Positions 10,010 to 18,339 of a DNA stretch of 64,000 nt are shown one piece after another; positions within the stretch are counted from its first letter, which is position 1, and each line of letters begins with the position of its first letter. The notes under the pieces were generated by a model, which saw only the letters and a list, made by a program, of their open reading frames with translations, was not told the origin of the DNA and ran no database searches. This DNA is from Caballeronia sp. SL2Y3 (GTDB lineage: Bacteria > Pseudomonadota > Gammaproteobacteria > Burkholderiales > Burkholderiaceae). Position numbers and translations under genes: made by a program. The stretch covers positions 992,001-1,056,000 of the forward strand of contig NZ_CP084261.1 of assembly GCF_022879575.1 (NCBI RefSeq). The letters run 5' to 3'.

Positions 10010-11908
10010 GTGCACCACGAGATGAAGACGTTGCCCGGCGTCGCCACTGCGCAGTTCCGGTCATTTGCAGCGAAGATTCCGCCGTTCTACGCATCGCTCG
10101 TCGTCACGATGTTGTCGATCATGATCGTGTTCGGTCAGCGCGCGCCTGCATGGCTCGCGCTCGGCATGCCGTCGATCTTCATCGTGCTGCTCGTCTGGCG
10201 CGGCTGCTGGTGGATCGTCCATCGCCATGACGACGTGACCGACGCCGAAGCGCGCCGCCATCTCGCCCGCGCGACGACCGTGCTGATCGTGAGCGCGGTC
10301 TTCGCAATGGGCGTCGACGTGATGCTGTTCAAGTATGCCGACGTTCACGCGAAGTACTTCATCCTGATGCAGATCGTGGCATCGACGATGGCGGGCTTCT
10401 TCTGCCTGATGCATCTGCGCGCGGCGGCCGCGCTCGTCGCCTTCGCGATGATGCTGCCGTTCCTCGGCTTCATGCTGAGCATGGGCGATATCGGCGCGAC
10501 GGCATCGGCGGTGGACATCGCGATCACCGTCGCGCTGATGAGCTATGTCATGTTCGGCTATCAGCGCGATTTTTCGAGCCTGATTCGTTCGGAGGCCGAA
10601 ACAGCTGCGTTGAGCAAGGAGAACGTGTGGCTCGCGAACCTCGACATGCTGACCGGCCTGCCGAACCGCCGGCAGTTTTTCGAGGAGTTGCAGTCGTCCA
10701 TTGCGAAGGCGGCCGCGACGAAGCGCACGGTGGCGGTGGGCGTCGTGGATCTCGACGGCTTCAAGCCCGTCAACGACACGCACGGGCACCGCGTGGGCGA
10801 CCACGTGCTCGCGGAGATCGCGCGGCGCATCGAACGCATGACAAGCCACGCCGCGTTGCTGGCGCGCGTGGGCGGCGACGAGTTCGCGTTCATCGTCGTG
10901 GATGCGGACGAAGCCTCGCTGCAGGCATCCGCCGATGCGATCATTCAGGCCGTGAGCAGGCCCATCGCCGTCGGCAGCCTCGTGACATCGGTCGGATGCT
11001 CGATCGGCTTCGCGATGTATCCGCGCGCCGCGGCAACGGCCGATGTCCTCTACGAACGCGCGGACTACGCGCTCTATCATGCGAAGCGTTCGGGCCGTTC
11101 GCGCTCGGTCATGTTCTCGCTGGAACACGAGCAACTGTTGAAAGAGCAAGGCGCGGTCGAGCAGGCGTTGCGCGGCGCGAATCTCGCCGACGAGTTCTAT
11201 CCGGTGTTTCAGCCTATCGTCGATGCATCGACGAACCGCACGCTCGCGCTCGAAAGTCTCGCGCGCTGGCAGAGTCCGGTGCTGGGCGCGGTGCCGCCGG
11301 GCACGTTCATTCCGGTGGCGGAGCAGGCCGGCATCATCGCGGATCTCACGCCCATTCTGTTGCAGAAGTCGCTTGCCGCAGCGGAGCTTTGGCCTGAGGA
11401 CGTGGATCTTTCCTTCAACGTCTCGCCCTACGATATCGCGAGCGAAGCGCGCACGCGCCGGCTCATCGAGATCATTCAGGCAAGCCGCGTGTCGCCGCAG
11501 CGCATCGCGATCGAGCTGACGGAAACCGCGCTGATGCACAGCTTCGCGCAGACCAACGCGAACATGGCGCTGCTTCAGAAGGTCGGCGTGCGCATCTCGC
11601 TGGACGATTTCGGCACCGGCTATTCGAGCCTCAGCTATGTGCACGCGTTGCCTATCAACAAGCTGAAGATCGACAAGAGCTTTATCAGCGATATCGGCGC
11701 GAATCCGCGAAGCAGAAACATCGTGCGATCGCTCATCACGTTGTGCCACGACCTCGGCGTGACATGCATCATCGAAGGCGTCGAAACGACGGACCAGTTG
11801 CAGATCGTGCGCGAACTCGGCGGCGCGGCCATTCAGGGCTATTACTTCTCGAAGCCGATGCCGGCCGCGAGCGTGGATGCGTATTTGCGCGATTGCACGC
11901 CTGTTTGA
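10010..11908 (+). CDS. Membrane GGDEF-EAL cyclic-di-GMP protein
   Basis: Cyclic-di-GMP enzyme of 632 residues. The N-terminal 190 residues hold about six hydrophobic helices (a MASE-like sensor). A GGDEF domain follows with an intact ARVGGDEFAF and no RxxD inhibitory site just before it, then an EAL domain. In the EAL domain the signature reads ESL rather than EAL. The other catalytic landmarks are present: NVSPYDI, ELTETALM, LDDFGTGYSSL, KIDKSFI, IEGVET and QGYYFSKP. Both synthesis and hydrolysis are therefore possible. The start is uncertain between GTG at 10010, with GAGAGGA just upstream, and ATG at 10022. It lies directly behind the chemoreceptor, suggesting a motility or biofilm role. 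Confidence 0.9.
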   Translation: MHHEMKTLPGVATAQFRSFAAKIPPFYASLVVTMLSIMIVFGQRAPAWLALGMPSIFIVLLVWRGCWWIVHRHDDVTDAEARRHLARATTVLIVSAVFAMGVDVMLFKYADVHAKYFILMQIVASTMAGFFCLMHLRAAAALVAFAMMLPFLGFMLSMGDIGATASAVDIAITVALMSYVMFGYQRDFSSLIRSEAETAALSKENVWLANLDMLTGLPNRRQFFEELQSSIAKAAATKRTVAVGVVDLDGFKPVNDTHGHRVGDHVLAEIARRIERMTSHAALLARVGGDEFAFIVVDADEASLQASADAIIQAVSRPIAVGSLVTSVGCSIGFAMYPRAAATADVLYERADYALYHAKRSGRSRSVMFSLEHEQLLKEQGAVEQALRGANLADEFYPVFQPIVDASTNRTLALESLARWQSPVLGAVPPGTFIPVAEQAGIIADLTPILLQKSLAAAELWPEDVDLSFNVSPYDIASEARTRRLIEIIQASRVSPQRIAIELTETALMHSFAQTNANMALLQKVGVRISLDDFGTGYSSLSYVHALPINKLKIDKSFISDIGANPRSRNIVRSLITLCHDLGVTCIIEGVETTDQLQIVRELGGAAIQGYYFSKPMPAASVDAYLRDCTPV

Positions 11909-11930
11909 TGCGGCGGTGCGAGTCGAGTGG

Positions 11931-11965
11931 TCGTTCACGCGCATCGCGGCGATGCGCTTGAACGA
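11931..11965. repeat. Inverted repeat between convergent genes
   Basis: Sixteen-base arms (TCGTTCACGCGCATCG and its complement, one mismatch) around a CGG loop lie just after the GGDEF-EAL stop codon. There is no T tract, but the position between convergent genes suggests a transcription barrier or termination hairpin. Confidence 0.5.
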
Positions 11966-12008
11966 CTGGCGAGGGCCATGATCGCCGCGGTTCTATGACG
12001 CGAAGTGA

Positions 12009-12030
12009 CGCACGGTGCGCGCACCGTGCG
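12009..12030. repeat. Perfect 22-bp palindrome downstream of gudD
   Basis: The sequence from 12009 to 12030 is identical to its own reverse complement (core GCACGGTGC-GC-GCACCGTGC). It lies 28 bases past the gudD stop codon and would form a strong hairpin in either transcript. No T run follows, so its role as a terminator is inferred from position only. Confidence 0.5.
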
Positions 12031-12058
12031 CTTCATCGATGCGCTTCATCGACCCGCT

Positions 12059-13408
12059 TCACCGCACGAGGCAAGGCCGCTTGTTGTCGAACTTCCAGTT
12101 CGGAATGAGATATTGCATGGCGATGCCGTCATCGCGCGCGCCAAGTCCGTGCTGCTGATACAGCGCGTGCGCCTTCTCGATCTCGTCCATATCCAGCTCG
12201 ACGCCGAGACCCGGCGTGCTCGGCACCTTCACCTTGCCGCCGACGATTTGCAGCGGATCGCGCGTCAGACGCTGGCCGTCCTGCCAGATCCAGTGCGTGT
12301 CGATCGCCGTGATCTTGCCCGGCGCGGCGGCCGCGACGTGCGTGAACATCGCGAGCGACACGTCGAAGTGATTGTTCGAATGCGAGCCCCACGTGAGGCC
12401 CCAGTCGTTGCACATCTGCGCCACGCGCACGGAGCCTTGCATCGTCCAGAAGTGCGGATCGGCGAGCGGAATATCCACCGATTGCAGTTGAATGGCGTGG
12501 CCCATCTGACGCCAGTCGGTCGCGATCATGTTCGTCGCAGTCGGCAGGCCCGTCGCGCGGCGGAACTCGGCCATCACTTCGCGGCCCGAATAGCCGTTCT
12601 CCGCGCCGCACGGGTCTTCAGCATAAGCCAGCACATCGTGCTGATCGCGGCACAGGCGAACGGCTTCCGCGAGCGACCACGCGCCGTTCGGATCCAGCGT
12701 CACGCGCGCATCCGGGAAACGTTCTGCGAGCGCCGTCACCGCTTCGATCTCCGCATCGCCGGCGAGCACGCCGCCTTTCAGCTTGAAGTCGTTGAACCCG
12801 TAACGCGCCTGCGCCGCTTCGGCGAGCCGCACCACCGCTTCCGGCGTCAGCGCGACTTCGGTGCGCAGGCGCTCCCAGTCGTCCTTGCCGTCCTCGCCGG
12901 ATGCGTACGGCAGATCGGTGCGATTGCGGTCGCCGATATAGAACAGATAGCCGAGCATCTCCACTTCGTCGCGTTGCTGGCCTTCGCCGAGCAGCGCCGC
13001 GACCGGCACGCCGAGATGTTGCCCGAGCAGATCGAGCAACGCCGCTTCCAGCGCAGTGACCGCGTGGATGGTCGTGCGCAGATCGAAGGTTTGCAGGCCG
13101 CGCCCTCCCGCATCGCGGTCGGCGAACTGCGTGCGCACGCGATTGAGCACTGCCTGCATGTTGCCGATGGACTGGCCCACGACGAGCGCACGCGCGTCGT
13201 CGATGGTCTTGCGGATATTCTCGCCGCCCGGCACTTCGCCGACGCCCGTGTTGCCCGCGCTGTCCGTAAGAATCACGATATTGCGCGTGAAGAACGGCGC
13301 ATGCGCGCCCGACAGGTTCATCAGCATGCTGTCGCGCCCCGCAACGGGAATCACGCGCAATTCGGTAACGGTGGGCGTCGCGTTGACGCGAGTCGAAGTC
13401 ATGGACAT
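12059..13408 (-). CDS. gudD: D-glucarate dehydratase
   Basis: Enolase-superfamily dehydratase of about 449 residues that converts D-glucarate to 5-keto-4-deoxyglucarate. The mandelate-racemase/glucarate-dehydratase residues are visible in order: FKLKGG (catalytic Lys), LDPNGAW and [13 protein letters not shown] (metal ligands), ATNMIATDW (metal-binding Asn) and [13 protein letters not shown] (catalytic His). The length fits the family. ATG at 13408 or 13402 begins the conserved N-terminus; the open frame reaches a TTG at 13438 that looks wrong. It lies 88 bases downstream of the MFS transporter gene on the same strand, so the two form an uptake-and-dehydration pair. The next pathway enzyme, a 5-keto-4-deoxyglucarate dehydratase or aldolase, is not in the window. 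Confidence 0.93.
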   Translation of the reverse strand: MSMTSTRVNATPTVTELRVIPVAGRDSMLMNLSGAHAPFFTRNIVILTDSAGNTGVGEVPGGENIRKTIDDARALVVGQSIGNMQAVLNRVRTQFADRDAGGRGLQTFDLRTTIHAVTALEAALLDLLGQHLGVPVAALLGEGQQRDEVEMLGYLFYIGDRNRTDLPYASGEDGKDDWERLRTEVALTPEAVVRLAEAAQARYGFNDFKLKGGVLAGDAEIEAVTALAERFPDARVTLDPNGAWSLAEAVRLCRDQHDVLAYAEDPCGAENGYSGREVMAEFRRATGLPTATNMIATDWRQMGHAIQLQSVDIPLADPHFWTMQGSVRVAQMCNDWGLTWGSHSNNHFDVSLAMFTHVAAAAPGKITAIDTHWIWQDGQRLTRDPLQIVGGKVKVPSTPGLGVELDMDEIEKAHALYQQHGLGARDDGIAMQYLIPNWKFDNKRPCLVR

Positions 13409-13496
13409 GAGCGAAATACCATCGGTTGATTTGGACAATGCGCGCGTCGTGTGGATTCGACGGCGACTTGATTTGGTTTCCTAACTTTAAGCGTAT

Positions 13497-14939
13497 TCAA
13501 TGCGTTGATTCGGCCAGCTGGAAGCGTTCGATCTTGCCGACGACGAACACGTAGCAGACGATCGCAATCAACGCATTCGCGCTCACGAAGACGAGCGCCG
13601 CCGCGAACGAGCCGGTTCCCTGCACGAGATAGCCGATCACGATCGGCGTCGTGATGCCCGCCGTATTGCCGAACGTGTTGAAGAGCGCCGCGCACAGGCC
13701 GCTCGCCTGCTTCGGCGCCGTGTCGGATACCACAGCCCAGCCGAGCGCGCCGATGCCCTTGCCGAAAAACGCCGCCGCCATGATGCCGATCACGAGCCAC
13801 TGGTTATCGACGTAGTTGCACGCGATCATGCAGGTCGAGAGCAGCAGGCCGACGACGATCGGCACCTTGCGCGCGGTACTCGTCGAGAAGCCGTGCTTCA
13901 TCAGCCGATCCGACACCACGCCGCCCAGCAGGCCGCCGAGAAAGCCGGCGATGGCCGGAATGGATGCGACCACGCCCGCCTTCAGAATCGACATATGCCG
14001 TTCCTGCACGAGATAGATCGGGAACCAGGTCAGGAAGAAGTACGTGAGCGTGGTGATGCAGTACTGCGCGATGAACACGCCGAGCATCATGCGGCTTTTC
14101 AGCAATTGCGCGAGCGCATGACGGCCATGCGTGCTGCCGTTCTGCGTATGCGTATGCGTTTGCGCGGCGCGGCGTTCCTTCGCCACTTGCCGGTCTTCGA
14201 GGTCGACCATCGCGCCGTTGTCGGCGATATAGCGGAGCTCGGCCTCATTGGCGAGCGGATGCTGACGCGGCGCGTAGATGGTCTTCAACCACAGGCCGGC
14301 GACGAGTATGCCGAGCGCGCCCATCGCATAGAAGACATGCGGCCAGCCGTATGCGTGCGTGATCCAGCCCATGATGGGCGAGAACAGCACGGTCGCGAAG
14401 TACTGAGCCGAATTGAACATGGCCGATGCCGTGCCGCGCTCGGCGGTGGGAAACCACGTCGCCGTCAGGCGCGCGTTGCCCGGAAATGCGGGCGCTTCGG
14501 CCGCGCCGACGAGAAAGCGCATCAGAAAGAGCGTGGCGAACGCGACGCCGACTGGCAATGCGGCAACGAAGCCTTGAACTGCCGTGAGCAACGACCAGAA
14601 GAAGATGCTGAATGCGTACACGCGCTTGGAGCCGAAGCGATCCAGCAGCCAGCCGCTCGGAATCTGCGCGATCACATAGGCCCACGCGAACGACGAGAAG
14701 ATATAACCCATCTCCACCGGCGAGATGTGCAGCGCTTTCTGGATGGACGAACCCGTGATGGAGATGGTCGCGCGGTCCGCGTAGTTGATCGTCGTGACGA
14801 GAAAGAGCATGAAGACGATCAGGAACCGCGCCTTGCTGCGTCCGGCGTAGCTCGAAGCCTGACCGTCGGTGCTTACCGCTCGTTCGTCCAGTGAGTCGCC
14901 GGCCATGGAAGTTGCCGTCCGTTGTATGCCTCGCTCCAT
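13497..14939 (-). CDS. MFS transporter, glucarate/galactarate type
   Basis: Twelve-helix major-facilitator protein of 480 residues, anion:cation symporter (GudP/GarP/ExuT) type. NYADRATISITG and the DRFGSKR loop between helices 2 and 3 are the family signatures. The central cytoplasmic loop is extended and His-rich (HTHTQNGSTHGRH, about residue 245-257). Its position directly before gudD indicates import of D-glucarate or galactarate with protons. ATG at 14939 has a GGAG ribosome binding site eight bases upstream. The paired operator in the upstream region points to control by the divergent LacI-type regulator. Confidence 0.9.
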   Translation of the reverse strand: MERGIQRTATSMAGDSLDERAVSTDGQASSYAGRSKARFLIVFMLFLVTTINYADRATISITGSSIQKALHISPVEMGYIFSSFAWAYVIAQIPSGWLLDRFGSKRVYAFSIFFWSLLTAVQGFVAALPVGVAFATLFLMRFLVGAAEAPAFPGNARLTATWFPTAERGTASAMFNSAQYFATVLFSPIMGWITHAYGWPHVFYAMGALGILVAGLWLKTIYAPRQHPLANEAELRYIADNGAMVDLEDRQVAKERRAAQTHTHTQNGSTHGRHALAQLLKSRMMLGVFIAQYCITTLTYFFLTWFPIYLVQERHMSILKAGVVASIPAIAGFLGGLLGGVVSDRLMKHGFSTSTARKVPIVVGLLLSTCMIACNYVDNQWLVIGIMAAAFFGKGIGALGWAVVSDTAPKQASGLCAALFNTFGNTAGITTPIVIGYLVQGTGSFAAALVFVSANALIAIVCYVFVVGKIERFQLAESTH

Positions 14940-14986
14940 CGTCGTCTCCGGCTAAGTTGTGCGATGTCTCATCGTTAGCGAAGCAT

Positions 14987-15002
14987 ATGTTAGCGCAAAC
15001 AT
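14987..15002. promoter_or_regulatory. LacI/GntR-type operator between gud genes and regulator
   Basis: ATGTTAGCGCAAACAT is a 16-bp dyad with only one symmetric pair mismatched and a central CG, the hallmark of LacI/GalR-family operators. It is close to the known GntR-type ATGTTA-CG-TAACAT form. It lies 48 bases before the MFS start and 108 before the divergent LacI-family gene, so one site could control both. A second, weaker copy abuts it on the left (ATCGTTAGCGAAGCAT, 14971-14986). Confidence 0.7.
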
Positions 15003-15109
15003 CGCTGAAATCCGGGTTTTCCCGTTGCCCAGAGATACGATGTCTTATTTCGACGATCGTTCGGACGTGAGCCTCTGAGGCTACAATCGAACGAGACAAG
15101 GGGACTTGA

Positions 15110-16147
15110 ATGGAAGAGAGTTACGCGCCGGCCAAGCTCGGTTCGACAGAAGCCAACGACAGTGTGACGCTGGAAGACGTCGCGCGTCTGGCGGGCGTCA
15201 CCGCAATGACCGTCTCGCGCACGCTCAAGCGCCCCGAACTCGTTCGCGAGGAAACGCGCCAGCGCGTGATGGATGCCGTGCGCGCCACCGGCTACGTGCC
15301 CAACCTGCTGGCGGGCGCGCTCGCGACGAACAAGAGCCATCTGATCGCCCTCTTGCTGCCGACCATCGCCACGTCGATCTTCACGGACATGGTTCAGAGC
15401 CTCATGGCGACGCTCGCGCCTGCCGGCTATCAAACGTTGCTCGGCCTGACGGACTATCTTCCGGAGCGCGAGGAGCAGCTTGTCGAGACGCTGCTCGGGC
15501 GACGGCCCGACGCCATCGTCCTGACCGGCACCGAGCATTCGCCGCTCACGCGAGAACGGCTGCGCAGAACGAAGGTGCCGATCATCGAGATATGGGACCT
15601 GACCGACGACCCTATCGACATGCTGATCGGCTTCTCACACGAAGCAGTCGGCGTCGAGGTCGCGCGCCATCTGCTGGCGAAGGGGTATCGGCGGTTCGCG
15701 GTCTTGTCGGCCGACGACCCGCGCGGCGTGCGGCGAAGCATGAGCCTGATCGACGAACTGAAGCGCCACGGAATCGGCGACGTACCGATGGAAGTGCTGC
15801 CCGCTCCGGCCACGCTCCAGACCGGGCGCGAAGGCTTCGGTCGACTGCTGGACCGCGGCTTGCCCGAGGTCATCGTGTGCAGCACGGACACGCTCGCGCA
15901 GGGCATTCTCGCGGAGGCGGCGAAGCGCGGCATCGCCATTCCCCGCGACGTGGCCGTGATGGGCTTCGGCGATTTGAGCACCGCGGCGCATGTTCATCCT
16001 TCGCTGTCGACGGTGGGCATCGACGGCGCCACCATCGGCAGACTGGCCGCCGAGGCGCTCGTAGACAGGCTGGACGGAAGGCACCCCGCGCAACCGGCAC
16101 TGAGGGTCGACACGGGGTTTGCGATCATCGACCGCGAGAGTGCTTGA
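15110..16147 (+). CDS. LacI-family transcriptional regulator
   Basis: Repressor of 345 residues. The N-terminal HTH reads VTLEDVARLAGVTAMTVSRT with the hinge helix NLLAGALA (about 60-67), followed by a periplasmic-binding-protein-like effector domain from about residue 70. It resembles the gluconate-repressor (GntR) branch. It is transcribed away from the glucarate transporter/dehydratase pair and converges on the ABC transporter genes, so control of the gud pair is the most likely role. A sugar acid would then be the expected inducer, which is inference. The ATG has an AAGGGGA ribosome binding site. Confidence 0.9.
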   Translation: MEESYAPAKLGSTEANDSVTLEDVARLAGVTAMTVSRTLKRPELVREETRQRVMDAVRATGYVPNLLAGALATNKSHLIALLLPTIATSIFTDMVQSLMATLAPAGYQTLLGLTDYLPEREEQLVETLLGRRPDAIVLTGTEHSPLTRERLRRTKVPIIEIWDLTDDPIDMLIGFSHEAVGVEVARHLLAKGYRRFAVLSADDPRGVRRSMSLIDELKRHGIGDVPMEVLPAPATLQTGREGFGRLLDRGLPEVIVCSTDTLAQGILAEAAKRGIAIPRDVAVMGFGDLSTAAHVHPSLSTVGIDGATIGRLAAEALVDRLDGRHPAQPALRVDTGFAIIDRESA

Positions 16148-16216
16148 ATGAGGCGTTCGGCTCGCTGAGCACAACGTTGCTCGATGCGAAGACTGTCGTG
16201 AACAGTCAGCGCGGCG

Positions 16217-17305
16217 TCAACTGCGCGGCACCAATCCGAGCGGCTTCGCTTCGCCGGGCGCATCGGACGTCAACGGCTCCGGTGCGTTCTTGCGCTTCAG
16301 CCCTTCCCCGAGCGTGGTGCCGTTCGACTTCCGACGAGCCGCGTGCCGCTCGATCACGCGTTGCAGCAAACAGAACGCGCACAGCAACGCGCCGATGACA
16401 ATGCGCGTCCACCACGAACTGAGCGTGCCGTCGAACGTGATCAGCGTCTGAATAGTGCCGAGGATGCCGACGCCGAACACCGAGCCGATCACGTAACCCA
16501 CGCCGCCCGTAAGCAGCGTCCCGCCGATCACCGTCGCGGCGATGGCGTCGAGTTCCATGCCCTGCCCTTGCAGCCCGTATCCAGAGAGCACATAGAGCGT
16601 GAAGACCACGCCGCCGAGCGCCGAACAGAAACCGCTCAACGCGTAGACACCGACTTTGGTGCGCGCGACCGGCAAGCCCATCAGCAATGCCGACCGTTCG
16701 TTGCCGCCGACCGCATAGACGTTGCGGCCAAAGCGCGTGAAGTGCGCGACGAAGATCGCCACCAGCAGCGTCGCGACGGCGACGAGCGCGCCCGCCGTGA
16801 CCGACGCTCCGCCGACATCCACATGAAACCCGGAGAGCGCGTGGAAAGTGGGATCGTTGATCGTGATGGATTGCGTCGTGATCAGAAAGCAGGCGCCGCG
16901 CGCGAGGAACATACCGGCCAGTGTCACGATGAACGGCTGCAGCTTGAAGAAGTGAATGAGCGCGCCCATGGCGGCTCCGTAGAGCGCGCCCGCCGCGAGC
17001 ACCAGCGGCACGATGACCCACACCGGCCAGTGCAGCTTCTCGGCGAAGACGGCGCAGAGAATGGTGGTCAGCGCGACGACCGAGCCGACCGACAGATCGA
17101 TGCCACCCGACACGATGACGAACGTCATGCCGATGGCGACGATCAGCAGGAACGCGTTGTCGATCAAAAGGCCGAGCAGCACTTGCAGCGAGAAGAAGCC
17201 GGTGTACATCACCGAACCGAAGCCGAAGAGCGCGGCAAACAGCACGATGGTGATGACGATGGGCAAGACGCGCGGGTCCGTCACGCGGTCGAACACATTT
17301 CTCAT
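16217..17305 (-). CDS. yjfF: Galactofuranose ABC transporter permease YjfF
   Basis: Inner-membrane permease of 362 residues, ribose/galactofuranose (BPD_transp_2) family, with about nine to ten hydrophobic helices. The diagnostic stretch is IVSGGIDLSVGSVVALT near residue 70. The C-terminus carries an unusual charged tail of about 40 residues (KRKNAPEPLTSDAPGE...). It is the last gene of the ytfQ-ytfR-ytfT-yjfF set and its ATG overlaps the ytfT stop by four bases. A longer open frame (to 18373) runs antisense-like through ytfT in a different phase and is not real coding sequence. With YtfT it should form the membrane channel. Confidence 0.9.
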   Translation of the reverse strand: MRNVFDRVTDPRVLPIVITIVLFAALFGFGSVMYTGFFSLQVLLGLLIDNAFLLIVAIGMTFVIVSGGIDLSVGSVVALTTILCAVFAEKLHWPVWVIVPLVLAAGALYGAAMGALIHFFKLQPFIVTLAGMFLARGACFLITTQSITINDPTFHALSGFHVDVGGASVTAGALVAVATLLVAIFVAHFTRFGRNVYAVGGNERSALLMGLPVARTKVGVYALSGFCSALGGVVFTLYVLSGYGLQGQGMELDAIAATVIGGTLLTGGVGYVIGSVFGVGILGTIQTLITFDGTLSSWWTRIVIGALLCAFCLLQRVIERHAARRKSNGTTLGEGLKRKNAPEPLTSDAPGEAKPLGLVPRS

Positions 17306-18339
17306 TTCGATGACTCCGCGAGCGGCTGTTTCGATGCGACCGGGAAGACGCGCTTCAACTGACGCATCAGCACCGTGCGCGCAGTGGCCGATTGAATGAC
17401 GCTCACCACCAGCACGACCGCCGCCTTGACGACGAGCGTCGCTTCGGGCGGCACGCCGATGGAATATGTCGTGTAAGTGAGCGTCTGGATGATGAGCGCG
17501 CCGAGCACGGTGCCCGCGAGACTGAAGCGCCCGCCGAGCAGCGACGTGCCGCCGAGCGTGACGGCGAGGATCGCGTCGAGTTCGAGCAGCAGCCCGGCGT
17601 TGTTGCCGTCGGCGCTGCGCACGTTCGAACTGGCGAGCACGCCTGCCATCGCGGCCGCAAGGCCCGAGAACGCATACACGCCGAACACGATCATGCTCGA
17701 ACCCAAGCCGACGAGCCTCGTCGCGACCGGATTCACGCCGATAGCGCGGATGAACAGGCCGAGCGCCGTGCGGTTGACGAGGAGCGCGGTCAGCACGAGC
17801 GCGCCGCATGCGACCCACACGGAACACGGCACGCTCGCAAGATAGCCGCCACCGACGAGCAGATAGCCCTTTGCGCCGATGGGGATGATCTGTCCGCCCG
17901 TCAGCAACTGCGCGACGCCGCGTCCCGCGACCATCAGAATGAGCGTCGCGATGATCGGCTGCATGCCGATGAACGCCACCAGCAAGCCGTTCCACATGCC
18001 GCCGAGCACGCCGACTCCGAGCGCCGCCGCGATGGCGAGCGGCACGCGCGACGGATCGTCGGCGAGAATCGTGGCGGCGGTCGCGCCCGCGATGGCGACG
18101 ATCGCGCCCACGGAGATGTCGATGCCCCGCGTCGCGATCACGAGCGTCATGCCGAGCGACACGAGCACGAGCGGCGCCGCACGATTGAGAATGTCGATGG
18201 GCGCGCCGAACAGATGGCCGTCGAGCATCGTGATGGAGAGGAAGTTCGCGTTGTGCGAGAGATCGAGCACGCACAGCGCGATCAGCGTCAGGCACGGCCA
18301 CACGAGCGGATGCTGAGACATTGCCTTGATCGTGTTCAT
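17302..18339 (-). CDS. ytfT: Galactofuranose ABC transporter permease YtfT
   Basis: Permease of 345 residues of the same family as YjfF, with the signature VIATRGIDISVGAIVAIAG at about residue 67. Several hydrophobic helices span the length. It overlaps the ATPase gene upstream and yjfF downstream by four bases each, the sign of a translationally coupled operon. With YjfF it would form a heterodimeric channel for a furanose sugar. Sugar identity rests on the four-gene order and family resemblance to E. coli ytfQRT-yjfF; arabinose or another pentose is possible. Confidence 0.9.
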   Translation of the reverse strand: MNTIKAMSQHPLVWPCLTLIALCVLDLSHNANFLSITMLDGHLFGAPIDILNRAAPLVLVSLGMTLVIATRGIDISVGAIVAIAGATAATILADDPSRVPLAIAAALGVGVLGGMWNGLLVAFIGMQPIIATLILMVAGRGVAQLLTGGQIIPIGAKGYLLVGGGYLASVPCSVWVACGALVLTALLVNRTALGLFIRAIGVNPVATRLVGLGSSMIVFGVYAFSGLAAAMAGVLASSNVRSADGNNAGLLLELDAILAVTLGGTSLLGGRFSLAGTVLGALIIQTLTYTTYSIGVPPEATLVVKAAVVLVVSVIQSATARTVLMRQLKRVFPVASKQPLAESSK

